NCBI GenBank assembly: GCA_965238125.1
Contig: OZ250179.1
Span: 806,001-870,000, forward strand
Length of the DNA stretch: 64,000 bases
Reading direction: 5' to 3'
DNA from: UBA6623 sp965238125
GTDB lineage: Bacteria; Acidobacteriota; Terriglobia; Bryobacterales; UBA6623
The position numbers and the translations under genes are program-made. The number at the start of each line of letters is the position of its first letter. The stretch's first letter is position 1. Of this stretch, positions 39,917 through 49,114 are shown in pieces. The notes below the pieces were generated by a model. The model saw only the letters and a list, made by a program, of their open reading frames with translations, made no database searches and was not told the DNA's origin.

Positions 39917-42388
39917 CTACATCACGCTCGTCGGGTCGACGTCGATCACCAAGGCGGTCGCGGGCCAGTTCTCGTCGACGGCGAAGCGGCGGGCGCGGGC
40001 GACGACCTCGGCGACCAGCTTGCGATTTCTGCCCTTGAGGATGAATTGGTATCGGTAATCCGTCTTCAGCCGCGCGACCGGGGCGGCGGCGGGGCCCATC
40101 AACCGCACCCCATCGGGGACGTTTTCGTGCAAATGTCGGCCTAGCTTTCCGCTGAGGGCCAACGCCTCTTCGAGTTTCTTCGAGCGCACCAGCAAAACGG
40201 CCATCGGCGCGAGAGGAGGGTAGTGCAGTTGGCGGCGGAAGTTCAACTCCTTCTTGTAGAAACCGTCGTAGTCTTGCGCGGCCGCGAAACGAATCGCGTA
40301 GTGGTCGGGGTTGATGGTTTGGAGCAACACTTTGCCCTTGAGGTCTCCCCGCCCAGCGCGTCCGGCAACTTGGGTAAGCAGTTGGAAAGTCCTTTCGGCG
40401 GCGCGAAAATCGGGCATGCCGAGGCCGACATCGGCCGTGACCACGCCCACCAAAGTTACATTGGGAATGTCGTGCCCCTTGGCGATCATCTGCGTACCGA
40501 CGAGGATGTCGTAGCGGCGCTCTCGAAACGCCCCCAGCACGGATTCATAGTGCTCTCGTCCGCGTACCGTATCGCGGTCGAGCCTCGCGATGCGGGCTTT
40601 CGGCAAGCGTTGGCGTAAGTAGTCTTCCACCTTCTCCGCGCCGCTGCCCATGAAATAGATGTATTCGCTCTCGCATTTGGGGCAAGCATTGGGCACCGGT
40701 TCGGCGTAGTCGCAGTAATGGCAAGAGAGCTTTTGCTCGCGGCGGTGGAAGGTCAGTGTCACCGAGCAGTTTTGGCACTCGATGCGTTCGCCGCAGGAGC
40801 GGCAGACCACGAAGCTTGAAAACCCTCGACGGTTGAGCAGCATCATCACCTGCTCACCGGCATCCAGCCGCACCCGCAGAGCCTCTTCCAAGGCCCGCGA
40901 AAAGAGGTCTTGGCGCTTGGTTTCCACAAATTCGAGACGCATGTCGATGATGTCGACTTCGGGGAGCGGACGCCGTTCGATTCTTTCCGGCATGCGCAGC
41001 AGGTCGTATTTGCCGCGCTCGGCGTTGTAGCGCGTTTCGAGACTCGGCGTCGCCGACCCGAGAACGACCGTCGCCCCGGCGCGTTGTCCTCGCACTACCG
41101 CCACGTCGCGTCCGTGATAGCGCGGCGTCTCGTCCTGCTTGTAACTGTTGTCGTGTTCCTCATCCACGATGACGAGGCCTAGGTCGACCAGCGGCGCGAA
41201 GACCGCCGAGCGGGTTCCCACCGCTACTCGCGCCTTGCCCTCGCGCAGCCGCTTCCATTGGTCCGATCGCTCGAGGCCGGAAAAGGCGCTGTGGAGAATT
41301 GCCACGAGGTCCCCGAAACGGGCGAAAAATTGTCCCGCCACCGCCGGTGTCAAGGCTATCTCGGGGACCATCAACAGGGCGCTCTTCCCGAGTCGCAAAG
41401 CTTCCTCGATCGCCCGCAGATAGACTTCCGTCTTGCCCGATCCGGTCACGCCGTGGATCAGGAACGTCTTGAACTTCCCGGTATGAAGCGACGAGCAAAC
41501 GGCGTCGAGCGCGGTTTGCTGATCGTCATTGAGCGAGACTCGGACGCGCGTCGGAGAGTGGTTGGCGCTCTTGGCGGCGGGGGTGCCGAAATCGCGCCAT
41601 AGGTTGACCACGCCCGCCTTCGCCAGCTTCGCCGCGACGCGCTTGACGTCTTTGCGCTCTTCCGTCAAGGCGTCGACGCGATGTGGGCCGGGGTCGCGTT
41701 GTAGGTAGTCGATCAGCCAACGCTCGCCTCGGGTGGGTTTTTCGAGAGCAGTGTCGAGAGCGCCCGCCGCCAGCATCAGCGTTCCCGAACGCGCCCGCAA
41801 CGGATCGCTTTGCTTGACGACCGGGTCGCTTGCAACCCAACCCTTGCGTCGCAAATTCCGCACGACCGGCACGACGCCCCCAATCTTACGCTTGAGATAG
41901 GCCTCGCTCAGGGGCCGCTTGCCGAGGGCTCGGAGCACCTGGACGATACGGTCGTCATCGTCTTCGTCGGCGAGTTGTCCGGCGGCCTCGCGGCCCGCGG
42001 CGGTGAGCGAGAGCAGCTTGCCGGCCCGGGTCGTGCCGCCGAGCGGCAACATTGTTTTGAGGACCTCGCCCAGCGGAGCGCTATAATATTCGGCGATCCA
42101 GCGGCCCAGCTTGAGCAGTTCCGGGGTGAGCGCGGGTTCGTCGTCCAGCAGGCGGATGATATCGCGGACTTTCCCTGGGGGCGGGCTCTTGTGTTGCTCA
42201 AGAACGACCCCGGTCAGCTTACGGGACCCGAACGGCGCCAGGACGCGCGCACCGGGCCGGGCGCGTTCCCGCAAGGGTTCGGGCAAGCGGTAGGTAAACG
42301 GCTGATCGACGGGAACGGGAAGAGCAACGTCGCAAAAGGCGGGCCCGGAGTCAGGCATCAATGCATTCGATTTTAGCGGATCGCTCAT
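39917..42388 (-). CDS. priA: Primosomal protein N' (replication restart helicase)
   Basis: 823 residues from ATG 42388; later in-frame ATGs exist. 3'-end-binding N-terminal domain (DVALPVPVDQPFTYRLPEPL), winged helix, then superfamily 2 helicase motifs: FLIHGVTGSGKTEVYLRAI (Walker A), VIVDEEHDNSYKQ (DEEH), VLGSATPSLET and GTQMIAKGHD. The zinc-binding region has CRSCGERIECQNCSVTL and CHYCDYAEPVPNACPKCES. It reloads the replicative helicase at stalled forks. The divergent Fe-S gene starts 100 bp away. Confidence 0.96.
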   Translation of the reverse strand: MSDPLKSNALMPDSGPAFCDVALPVPVDQPFTYRLPEPLRERARPGARVLAPFGSRKLTGVVLEQHKSPPPGKVRDIIRLLDDEPALTPELLKLGRWIAEYYSAPLGEVLKTMLPLGGTTRAGKLLSLTAAGREAAGQLADEDDDDRIVQVLRALGKRPLSEAYLKRKIGGVVPVVRNLRRKGWVASDPVVKQSDPLRARSGTLMLAAGALDTALEKPTRGERWLIDYLQRDPGPHRVDALTEERKDVKRVAAKLAKAGVVNLWRDFGTPAAKSANHSPTRVRVSLNDDQQTALDAVCSSLHTGKFKTFLIHGVTGSGKTEVYLRAIEEALRLGKSALLMVPEIALTPAVAGQFFARFGDLVAILHSAFSGLERSDQWKRLREGKARVAVGTRSAVFAPLVDLGLVIVDEEHDNSYKQDETPRYHGRDVAVVRGQRAGATVVLGSATPSLETRYNAERGKYDLLRMPERIERRPLPEVDIIDMRLEFVETKRQDLFSRALEEALRVRLDAGEQVMMLLNRRGFSSFVVCRSCGERIECQNCSVTLTFHRREQKLSCHYCDYAEPVPNACPKCESEYIYFMGSGAEKVEDYLRQRLPKARIARLDRDTVRGREHYESVLGAFRERRYDILVGTQMIAKGHDIPNVTLVGVVTADVGLGMPDFRAAERTFQLLTQVAGRAGRGDLKGKVLLQTINPDHYAIRFAAAQDYDGFYKKELNFRRQLHYPPLAPMAVLLVRSKKLEEALALSGKLGRHLHENVPDGVRLMGPAAAPVARLKTDYRYQFILKGRNRKLVAEVVARARRFAVDENWPATALVIDVDPTSVM

Positions 42389-42488
42389 CGGCTGAACTAT
42401 TTCGGCGGACCCGGCGTGTGCTCCGGCATCGCGGGCCTGTTTTTTCGCCACCAATTCCAATGAAAACAACCACGGAAGGTCGCCGATC

Positions 42489-44360
42489 GTGATCACGCAA
42501 ATCGCGCTCTTGCTGCTTCTGCTTGCGGCGCTCGCGTACTTCCTGCGAACGGTCTACACCCGCTTGGAGAAAATGCGTGAGGCCAAGCCGCCGCTTCCGC
42601 GGATCGACCTCGGGAGTCGCCTGGTCTCGACCTTTCTCGAGGTCATGCTCCAAACCCGCGTCATTCGCGACCGCCCGGTTGCCGGGGTCCTGCATGCCCT
42701 GGTGATGTGGGGCTTCTTCGCCTTTGGGTGGGTCAGCATTGAGCACATCCACCAAGGCTTCGCCGGGCTTGAAAACGCGGCGGCCGATCAGAGCTGGTAC
42801 GGGGCGTTTGCCGCTGTCTGGGCCGTGGCGGTGTTGGTAGGCATTGTCGGCCTTGCCTATCGCCGTTTCGTAGTGCGACCGCCGCAATTAGGAAAGATCT
42901 CTCCGTCGTCGGGCTTTGTGGCGGCGCTGATTGTTCTGCTGATGGCGACCTACCTGGCCGGCCGGCAAGGCTTGGAAGCGGGGTCGGGGGCATGGATTGT
43001 CAATTGGTGGCTGCACACGGTTTCGCTCGCCGGCATGCTGTTTCTCATTCCCAACTCGAAGCACTTGCATCTCGTGATCGGGCCGCTCGCGATCTTGTTC
43101 CGAGGCGAGACGACCAGCAGCATGCGCCCGCTGCGCGAGGAAGACGACGACGATTTCGGGATGCTCCACTTCGGCGACCTTTCGGCGAAAGACATCCTCG
43201 ATGTGAATTCCTGCGTGGAGTGCGGTCGTTGCAGCGATGCTTGTCCGGCGAACGCCGTGGGCGGCACGCTGAACCCGAAGGAAGTCATTCTGCAAATGCA
43301 GCACGGGCTGTTGGCGGGTGCGGAAGTCATCGCCGGAACGGCCTCCGAGGTCGAGAACGGCGAAGCCTGGGTTCGCGAAGACGACCTCTTCCAGTGCCTC
43401 TCTTGCGGTGCTTGCGAGCAGATTTGCCCGGTCGGCATCGAGCATGTCGGGGCGAAGATCCTTGACCTGCGGCGCGGGTTGGTCAGCGAAGGCCGGACCC
43501 ACAATGACAAAGTGTCGGAACTGTTCACGGCGATGGAGCGTGCCCCGCATAACCCTTGGAAGGTTTCCCACGACACGCGGGCCAAATTCATCGAGGGCGA
43601 GGAGTTCCCAATCTTTGACGGAACCGCCGAGTGGTTGCTGTGGCTCGGCTGCGGCAACAGTTATGACTCGCACGGGCAAGATGTCGCCCGCGCGATGGCG
43701 AAGATCCTCAATGCCGCGGGAGTTTCTTGGGGCGTTCTCAAGCGCGAGACCTGCTGCGGCGAGCCCGCGCGCCGGGCGGGGAATGAATACCTCTACATGG
43801 AGCTTTCCGAAAAGGTCATTGAGTCGTTCGCGTCGCACAAGGTGAGGAACCTGGTGACCTGCTGTCCGCATTGCACGCGTATGCTGGATGTCGATTACCG
43901 GCAAAACGAGGCTTTTGAGGAGTTGGGCATCCGCGTTGTCCATCACACCGAGTTGATCGACGAGCTGCGTGGCAAGCTCACGGTGCAACCGTCTTCGGAG
44001 CCCGTGGTCTACCACGACCCCTGCTATCTGGCGCGCGGCTGCGGTGTTACCGAGGAGCCGCGGGCCGTGCTCGACGCCTGCGGGGTCGAGTTGATCGAGC
44101 CCGCTCGCCACGGCAAAGACACTTTCTGCTGCGGCGCCGGAGGGGCGCAAATCTTCATCGCCGACGACAAGGTCGAGCCGCCCGGGGGCCGCATCAACCA
44201 CAAGCGCTTTGCCGAGCTTGCCGCCACGGGAGCTTCGACGGTGGCCGTAGCTTGCCCCTATTGCCCGATTATGCTGAGTGACGCCGCGCAGCACGCCGGC
44301 CGCGACGATGTTCGCGTCGCGGATGTAGCGGAATTGCTGGCGGAGCGGTTGCCGTCGTGA
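42489..44360 (+). CDS. Membrane-bound Fe-S oxidoreductase (HdrD/ETF-associated type)
   Basis: 623 residues from GTG 42489. An N-terminal NarI-like cytochrome b-type membrane domain (five helices; for example FVAALIVLLMATYLAGRQGL) with histidines in VAGVLHALVMWG and LHTVSLAGM. Two [4Fe-4S] ferredoxin motifs follow (CVECGRCSDACP, CLSCGACEQICP), then two CCG domains (ETCCGEPARR with CCPHC, and FCCGAGGAQ with CPYC). This layout fits quinone-linked oxidoreductases that accept electrons from EtfAB in fatty acid oxidation. EtfAB genes are not in the window. Whether heme is bound is uncertain. Confidence 0.88.
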   Translation: MITQIALLLLLLAALAYFLRTVYTRLEKMREAKPPLPRIDLGSRLVSTFLEVMLQTRVIRDRPVAGVLHALVMWGFFAFGWVSIEHIHQGFAGLENAAADQSWYGAFAAVWAVAVLVGIVGLAYRRFVVRPPQLGKISPSSGFVAALIVLLMATYLAGRQGLEAGSGAWIVNWWLHTVSLAGMLFLIPNSKHLHLVIGPLAILFRGETTSSMRPLREEDDDDFGMLHFGDLSAKDILDVNSCVECGRCSDACPANAVGGTLNPKEVILQMQHGLLAGAEVIAGTASEVENGEAWVREDDLFQCLSCGACEQICPVGIEHVGAKILDLRRGLVSEGRTHNDKVSELFTAMERAPHNPWKVSHDTRAKFIEGEEFPIFDGTAEWLLWLGCGNSYDSHGQDVARAMAKILNAAGVSWGVLKRETCCGEPARRAGNEYLYMELSEKVIESFASHKVRNLVTCCPHCTRMLDVDYRQNEAFEELGIRVVHHTELIDELRGKLTVQPSSEPVVYHDPCYLARGCGVTEEPRAVLDACGVELIEPARHGKDTFCCGAGGAQIFIADDKVEPPGGRINHKRFAELAATGASTVAVACPYCPIMLSDAAQHAGRDDVRVADVAELLAERLPS

Positions 44361-44625
44361 GGGTCGGGGTCATCGCGTCTCCTCGCGTCGAGGGGTGGGC
44401 GCGCTGCCCGGCCCGGTTTTACCCATGGCCGTGACAGCGCACCCGGTTGGAGGAGAGACTGATGTACTTATCGGTCGCTTCCGGGCGGGTTTGATGGATT
44501 CCGTTGGCGGCGCGTCATCCGGCGCGTTTCTTGACGCGAACCGGCGAGTTGTCGTCGACGGCCCGTGCCGCGCGCCTAGGACCCACAGGGCCTATGATAG
44601 GCTGGGCATCGAGGAGAGGCATTTC

Positions 44626-45309
44626 ATGCGCCGATTTACGGTCATTGCGGGTTTCGTCGTCGGGCTTGTCGCGGCCCTCGGGACGGCTGCTTCCCAGCAG
44701 CACGAGATCGGATCTATCCCGCCCGGTTTCACTTCAATTTTCAACCACCAGAACATCGCGGGTTGGCACGTCAGCATGACCACCCACCAGGGCAATACGC
44801 GTGAATGGCGCGTGATTGACGACGTGCTCACGGGACGCCAGAGCCCCAAGGGCAATGGCGGGGTCTTGCTCAGCGATAAGCGCTACAAAGACTTCGAGGT
44901 CTACCTCGAAATCAAGCCCGATTGGGGCTGCGACGGGGGGTTGTTTCTGCGTTCGAACGGAGCCGGCCAAGCCTACCAGGTGATGATCGATTATCTGGAA
45001 GGCGAAAATGTCGGCGGCATCTATGGGGAACGCTTGGAAGGCGTGAAGCCAACGCTCTCCGAAGGCTGGCAACAGGTCTGGCGCAAGGACGACTGGAACG
45101 CTCTACGGGCACGGATTACAGGGAATCCGCCGCGCATCACCGTTTGGCTCAACGGGAAGCAGGTTACCGATTTCCAAGACACCCCCAATCACGCCGCCGG
45201 AGGGGCCGAGGACGGCATGATCGCCGTGCAAGTGCACTCGGGCGAGCGCTGGGCCGGGGAAGAGAGCTACCACCGCTTTCGGAACATCGCGGTGAAGGAG
45301 TTGCGGTAG
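44626..45309 (+). CDS. Secreted DUF1080 (3-keto-disaccharide hydrolase-like) protein
   Basis: 227 residues from ATG 44626 after GAGGAGAGG. Signal peptide (RRFTVIAGFVVGLVAALGTA) and one DUF1080 concanavalin-like fold: FTSIFNHQNIAGWHV, YKDFEVYLEIKPDWGCDGGL, FLRSNG, WNALRARITGNPPRITVWLN and the terminal RFRNIAVKEL. Family members act on glycans; 3-keto-glycoside hydrolysis has been reported for some. It is followed by another secreted protein gene. Confidence 0.88.
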   Translation: MRRFTVIAGFVVGLVAALGTAASQQHEIGSIPPGFTSIFNHQNIAGWHVSMTTHQGNTREWRVIDDVLTGRQSPKGNGGVLLSDKRYKDFEVYLEIKPDWGCDGGLFLRSNGAGQAYQVMIDYLEGENVGGIYGERLEGVKPTLSEGWQQVWRKDDWNALRARITGNPPRITVWLNGKQVTDFQDTPNHAAGGAEDGMIAVQVHSGERWAGEESYHRFRNIAVKELR

Positions 45310-45337
45310 GCGCGGCTGGAGGAGGTCTTCGGCGTCC

Positions 45338-45571
45338 TCAATTGACCGAGCCGCAAGCCCGGGCCGAACCGGGGTACGCGCCGCCTGCCAGACGAAGCAA
45401 GCGGCTGTCGAGTTCGGCGAACTGGACCAACATCTCGCTGTGGTTCTGGGAGGCTTCGGCACGCAACGTGTCGCGCAGGTCGTCGATCCGCTCATTGGTT
45501 TGCTTCCGAAGATCATCGATGCGGCCCGCGTTGCGGCGTTTTTCGATCTCCGCCCCGCCTTCTTTCACCAC
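45338..45571 (-). CDS. Short coiled-coil protein, possibly a remnant
   Basis: 77 residues containing two copies of a heptad-rich phrase (NERIDDLRKQ-like and ERIDDLRDTLRAEASQNHSE) and ending LLRLAGGAYPGSARA. Similar short RIDDLRD proteins are familiar as uncharacterised ORFs. The start is unclear (GTG in the listed frame). The C-terminus runs into unconserved sequence, so this may be a truncated member. Confidence 0.4.
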   Translation of the reverse strand: MVKEGGAEIEKRRNAGRIDDLRKQTNERIDDLRDTLRAEASQNHSEMLVQFAELDSRLLRLAGGAYPGSARACGSVN

Positions 45572-45632
45572 ACTGTGCTCAAATTGAAGTAACCGGCGGT
45601 CGACTTTTTAGGTCGATGAATAGAGGTAACCG

Positions 45633-48215
45633 ATGCTGAAAACTGCGCGTTCGTTGCTGTGGATTTGCTCGCTGATGCCGGCAGCTCTTTTGGCCCAAAT
45701 AGCGGTCACCGAAATCCAGCTCCACGCCGATCCCGCCGACGCGCGCGTGCGGCCCCATGAGTCTCTGGTCATTCAACTGCTGGCCTACGGCGAAGTCGCC
45801 GAGGGACCCGACAATGAGGCGAAACGGGTGCGCCTGCAGCGAAATGCCGGGAGCTTTGCACTAACGGATGCAAACGCCGGTTGGCTGTCAAAACCCTTCC
45901 GTTCCCAAGGTCGTGAGGATGAGGATTTCCACCCGGAACGCGGCCAAGGTCTGGGGGCCGTCTTACTGGGCCGGGCGACCGGTCAATTTGCTCTCCAGGA
46001 CGCTGTGCTATTTACGGCCGGCGAGAAATACGGGCGCTTTCGCGTCGAAACGACGCTCGACGGCAAGACGGCGTCGATCGAGATCGAAGTGGTCGACAGC
46101 GCGCCGGGCCGCAAGCCGGCCGAGCGCACCACCTTCCCGGCCGAATCACCCTCGCCCGACAAGTATCGCCGCTTGGCTGAACACTACGCGCCCAAGGTGG
46201 CGGAGGAAACTTGGTTCCAGCCGAAAAGCGACTATCTCGCGCGCTTTGACCTCGACGGCGACTGGAGGGGAGACAACAACTGGGACCGCGCCGAGATCGG
46301 CTCCTCTCAGGCCTATGTGTACTACGCCGCGATGGAGACCTCCACGCATTGGTTTCTGATCTACAACTTTTTCCACCCGCGCGATTACTCCGACAAGTGC
46401 GTCGCCGGCACCTGTCACGAAAACGACAACGAGGGTATGATCTTGACCGTCGAGCGCGACGGCTCGCAGTTCGGCCGACTCCAAACGATGGAGACGCTGG
46501 CGCACAACAACATCTATTCCTACCGCAACGACCGCGGGGTCAAGAAGGGCGTCCACCGCCTTGACGGCAAGGTCGAGTTCAGCGACAGCTCGCATCCGGT
46601 GGTGTTTATCGAATCCGGCGGACACGGCGTTTACGGCTCCGACGGCGGTCACTCGCGCTACTCGGCGCGGCGCGACGAATTCTCCGAAGGCACCGGCGTG
46701 ACCTATGTTTTCAAGGGCAAGGCCGAGCGGCCTCGGCACCCCAACGACCGCAACGTGGGCTACGAGCTACTGCCCATCTATGAGCATTGGTGGCTGCGCG
46801 CCCATGGACCGTCGAAACGAAGTCGGGCCTTCGACGCGTATTACGCCTACGAGCCGCAAGGCGGCCGGCCCCGTCCGCCGCTTGCCGAGATCGCGGGGTC
46901 TTTTCTTGGCCGTAAGCACGGCTCCAACAAAGCCAAACCGTTCTGGGGATGGCACGACAACCGCACTCGCAAACGCAAGGTGCTCGGTACCGGGCAGTGG
47001 GGGCTCGACCCGGCATATGCGGTATCAAAGAATTTGCACTTTCCCGGACGGTTTTCGCTGGACTATACCTACAACCCGTATTTGGGAATCGGCGAGCCCG
47101 CCGCGACCGATCCCGTCAGCACGCCCGTGACCACGGCCGTGGCCCCGCGTACCCGGGTGGCGGGAACCACCGCCTCGGGCGGAGCCGGCGAAGACAGCTT
47201 TTCCGGCTTGACGAGTTTTCAGCCGTCACGCGCCGGCCGCTACGACGAAGCCTCCAAGAAAGGTCAGTTCGATTTGCGCCTGCACGTCGACGGCGAGGTG
47301 GATGTCTTCGTCCGAGCGGCGAGCGTCGGGTATCGCGCGGTGAACGGCGGGCCGCCGCGCAACGACGGCTCCGAATACACGCAGCCTCTGCCTAGGGCGG
47401 CGTTTCGGCAATTCAAACTCGAGAAGAAGGACGGGCGGGGCAAGATCACCTTGGTCGAGCCGCCCTCGGCGGGAAACGGCTACACGGCGAAGTTGCGGAT
47501 TTCCGATCCTAAGCGCGGGGAAGACCGCTATCATGCTCGGCTGAGCTGGGAAAGAGGTGAGTTGGCACCGCCCGAGCCGACAAGGCAACCGTTGACTCAC
47601 GCGCCGCCGACGTCGGTTGCGGGTGAGTCGGGTTCCCCGGCCGCCGGCGCCTCCGCCGACGCACCGACGCTGCCGGCCGACCCGCGGGGCTCTTCGCGCG
47701 GCAGCAGCATCTTGGCGAAGCACATGGAGGCGGTGCGCCGCGGGGCTCGGCCGGAGTCCGAGCCGCCCGCACCCCCGGCAGCGTCGGCGCAGCCCGAGAC
47801 ACCCGCGCCCGCCCCGGCTTCTTCCTCCGCGGGAGCGGCCGCTTCCAAGCCCGCCGTGCCCGGCAGCGAGATCTTTTCCGACGACAACGACCCGTCGCGC
47901 TACGACGACCGCAACGAAGGCTTGTTCGAGTTTCGCGGCCGCGTCGATGGCACTGTACGGTTGCGCATCCGGGCCGACCGCGTGATGGCGGAAAATACGG
48001 CTGGCCGCCCGGTCAGCGTGGAGCGCTTTTCCTTCTCCCAGCCCGTGCCGGCCGCGAGAGTTCGCGATATGGGTGTCGAGAAGAAGGACGGGCGCGGCAA
48101 GGTCGTTTTGCTCGAAAGGCCCTGGGAAGGCAATCACTACCTCGCGGTCATCGAAATTTCCGATCCGAAGCGAGGAGACGACCGCTATCATTTTCGACTG
48201 AAGTGGCGGCGGTAG
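45633..48215 (+). CDS. Secreted Vps62/DUF946-like protein with tandem C-terminal domains
   Basis: 860 residues from ATG 45633. Signal peptide (SLLWICSLMPAALLAQ), a cadherin/Ig-like N-terminal region to about 160, then a region at about 180-480 resembling Vps62-like domains: THWFLIYNFFHPRDYS, CHENDNEGMILTVERD, AHNNIYSY and HPVVFIESGGHGVYGSDGGH. Residues 535-640 and 755-860 are two copies of one domain, sharing RYD, EKKDGRGK and ISDPKRG-DRYH. They are separated by a Pro/Ala-rich linker (PAPPAASAQPETPAPAPASS). The function is unknown; the repeated domains may bind a surface or polymer. Confidence 0.8.
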   Translation: MLKTARSLLWICSLMPAALLAQIAVTEIQLHADPADARVRPHESLVIQLLAYGEVAEGPDNEAKRVRLQRNAGSFALTDANAGWLSKPFRSQGREDEDFHPERGQGLGAVLLGRATGQFALQDAVLFTAGEKYGRFRVETTLDGKTASIEIEVVDSAPGRKPAERTTFPAESPSPDKYRRLAEHYAPKVAEETWFQPKSDYLARFDLDGDWRGDNNWDRAEIGSSQAYVYYAAMETSTHWFLIYNFFHPRDYSDKCVAGTCHENDNEGMILTVERDGSQFGRLQTMETLAHNNIYSYRNDRGVKKGVHRLDGKVEFSDSSHPVVFIESGGHGVYGSDGGHSRYSARRDEFSEGTGVTYVFKGKAERPRHPNDRNVGYELLPIYEHWWLRAHGPSKRSRAFDAYYAYEPQGGRPRPPLAEIAGSFLGRKHGSNKAKPFWGWHDNRTRKRKVLGTGQWGLDPAYAVSKNLHFPGRFSLDYTYNPYLGIGEPAATDPVSTPVTTAVAPRTRVAGTTASGGAGEDSFSGLTSFQPSRAGRYDEASKKGQFDLRLHVDGEVDVFVRAASVGYRAVNGGPPRNDGSEYTQPLPRAAFRQFKLEKKDGRGKITLVEPPSAGNGYTAKLRISDPKRGEDRYHARLSWERGELAPPEPTRQPLTHAPPTSVAGESGSPAAGASADAPTLPADPRGSSRGSSILAKHMEAVRRGARPESEPPAPPAASAQPETPAPAPASSSAGAAASKPAVPGSEIFSDDNDPSRYDDRNEGLFEFRGRVDGTVRLRIRADRVMAENTAGRPVSVERFSFSQPVPAARVRDMGVEKKDGRGKVVLLERPWEGNHYLAVIEISDPKRGDDRYHFRLKWRR

Positions 48216-48268
48216 AGTAGTATCAAACGAACGACGGTCGGAAGCCTGATCTCCACCGCAGGGCCGTG

Positions 48269-48976
48269 ATGACTAATTCGGTACGCATCGTTGCTTTCGT
48301 CCTCGCCGTGCTTGCGAGCGGCGTCGCGGCCCGCGCGCAACTCGAGCCGAGAGATTCCGCCGACGATTACTCGGCGGTGTGCCGGCTCCAAGGCGGGTCG
48401 GTCGGTGTCGATTACCTGCACCGCAGCCTTCCGACGCCCCGAGGTCTCCAATTCATTCCCCGCACGCTCATTTTCGAGATCGGTGTCTTTCCGCACCGCG
48501 GGAAGACAATCGCGCTCGGGTCGAATGATTTCCAAATCAACTGGCAGAAAGCGGATCTGCCGCTCCTTCCGGTTCACCCGCAATACGTTGTCGCCTCGTT
48601 ATTGCGGCCAGAGTACCGCCGAGGGGCCATCGGCGCTCGAGCCCGCGTCGGAAGAACCGATCCTCGCACCGGCGAGTTTGAAGGCGTCACGATCGGCGGG
48701 CCACCGCGCAATCCCCGATTCCCCGACGACCCGCGGCGCGACGGCCCGCCCTTGCCGAGAGCACCCGTCGAACCTCGCGTTACGCCCAAACCGCCTCACG
48801 CCGACGAACGGCCCGACAGGATTCTTTCCATCCACGCCCTTTCAGCCGAGCCCGCCGATCACCCTTCAGCCGGGTACGTCTATTTCGCCTACAACGGCAA
48901 GCTGAAAAAACTGAAAGGGCTTGTCCTGACAATCCGCGGCGGTGAAGACAAGTGCAACCTGCTGATGCGCGAGTGA
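48269..48976 (+). CDS. Secreted hypothetical protein
   Basis: 235 residues from ATG 48269 (GTG 48266 is directly upstream). Signal peptide (SVRIVAFVLAVLASGVAARA), then a beta-rich domain with PRTLIFEIGVFPHRGKTIAL and GSNDFQINWQ. A proline/arginine-rich linker follows (RNPRFPDDPRRDGPPLPRAP), then a C-terminal strand region ending VYFAYNGKLKKLKGLVLTIR. I do not recognise a named family. It is co-directional with the Vps62-like gene, 53 bp after it, and probably co-transcribed. Confidence 0.75.
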   Translation: MTNSVRIVAFVLAVLASGVAARAQLEPRDSADDYSAVCRLQGGSVGVDYLHRSLPTPRGLQFIPRTLIFEIGVFPHRGKTIALGSNDFQINWQKADLPLLPVHPQYVVASLLRPEYRRGAIGARARVGRTDPRTGEFEGVTIGGPPRNPRFPDDPRRDGPPLPRAPVEPRVTPKPPHADERPDRILSIHALSAEPADHPSAGYVYFAYNGKLKKLKGLVLTIRGGEDKCNLLMRE

Positions 48977-49114
48977 GCAGTTCATCGCGCTCGTCTTATT
49001 AGTCACCTACCCCCGGCCGGTATATAGGTCTCCTCACACAGAGATTCATCTCGTGAACCTCCCGAATATCATCTGTGCTACGATGCCGTCTCCCCGGCTC
49101 GCGCCCTTTGAACC

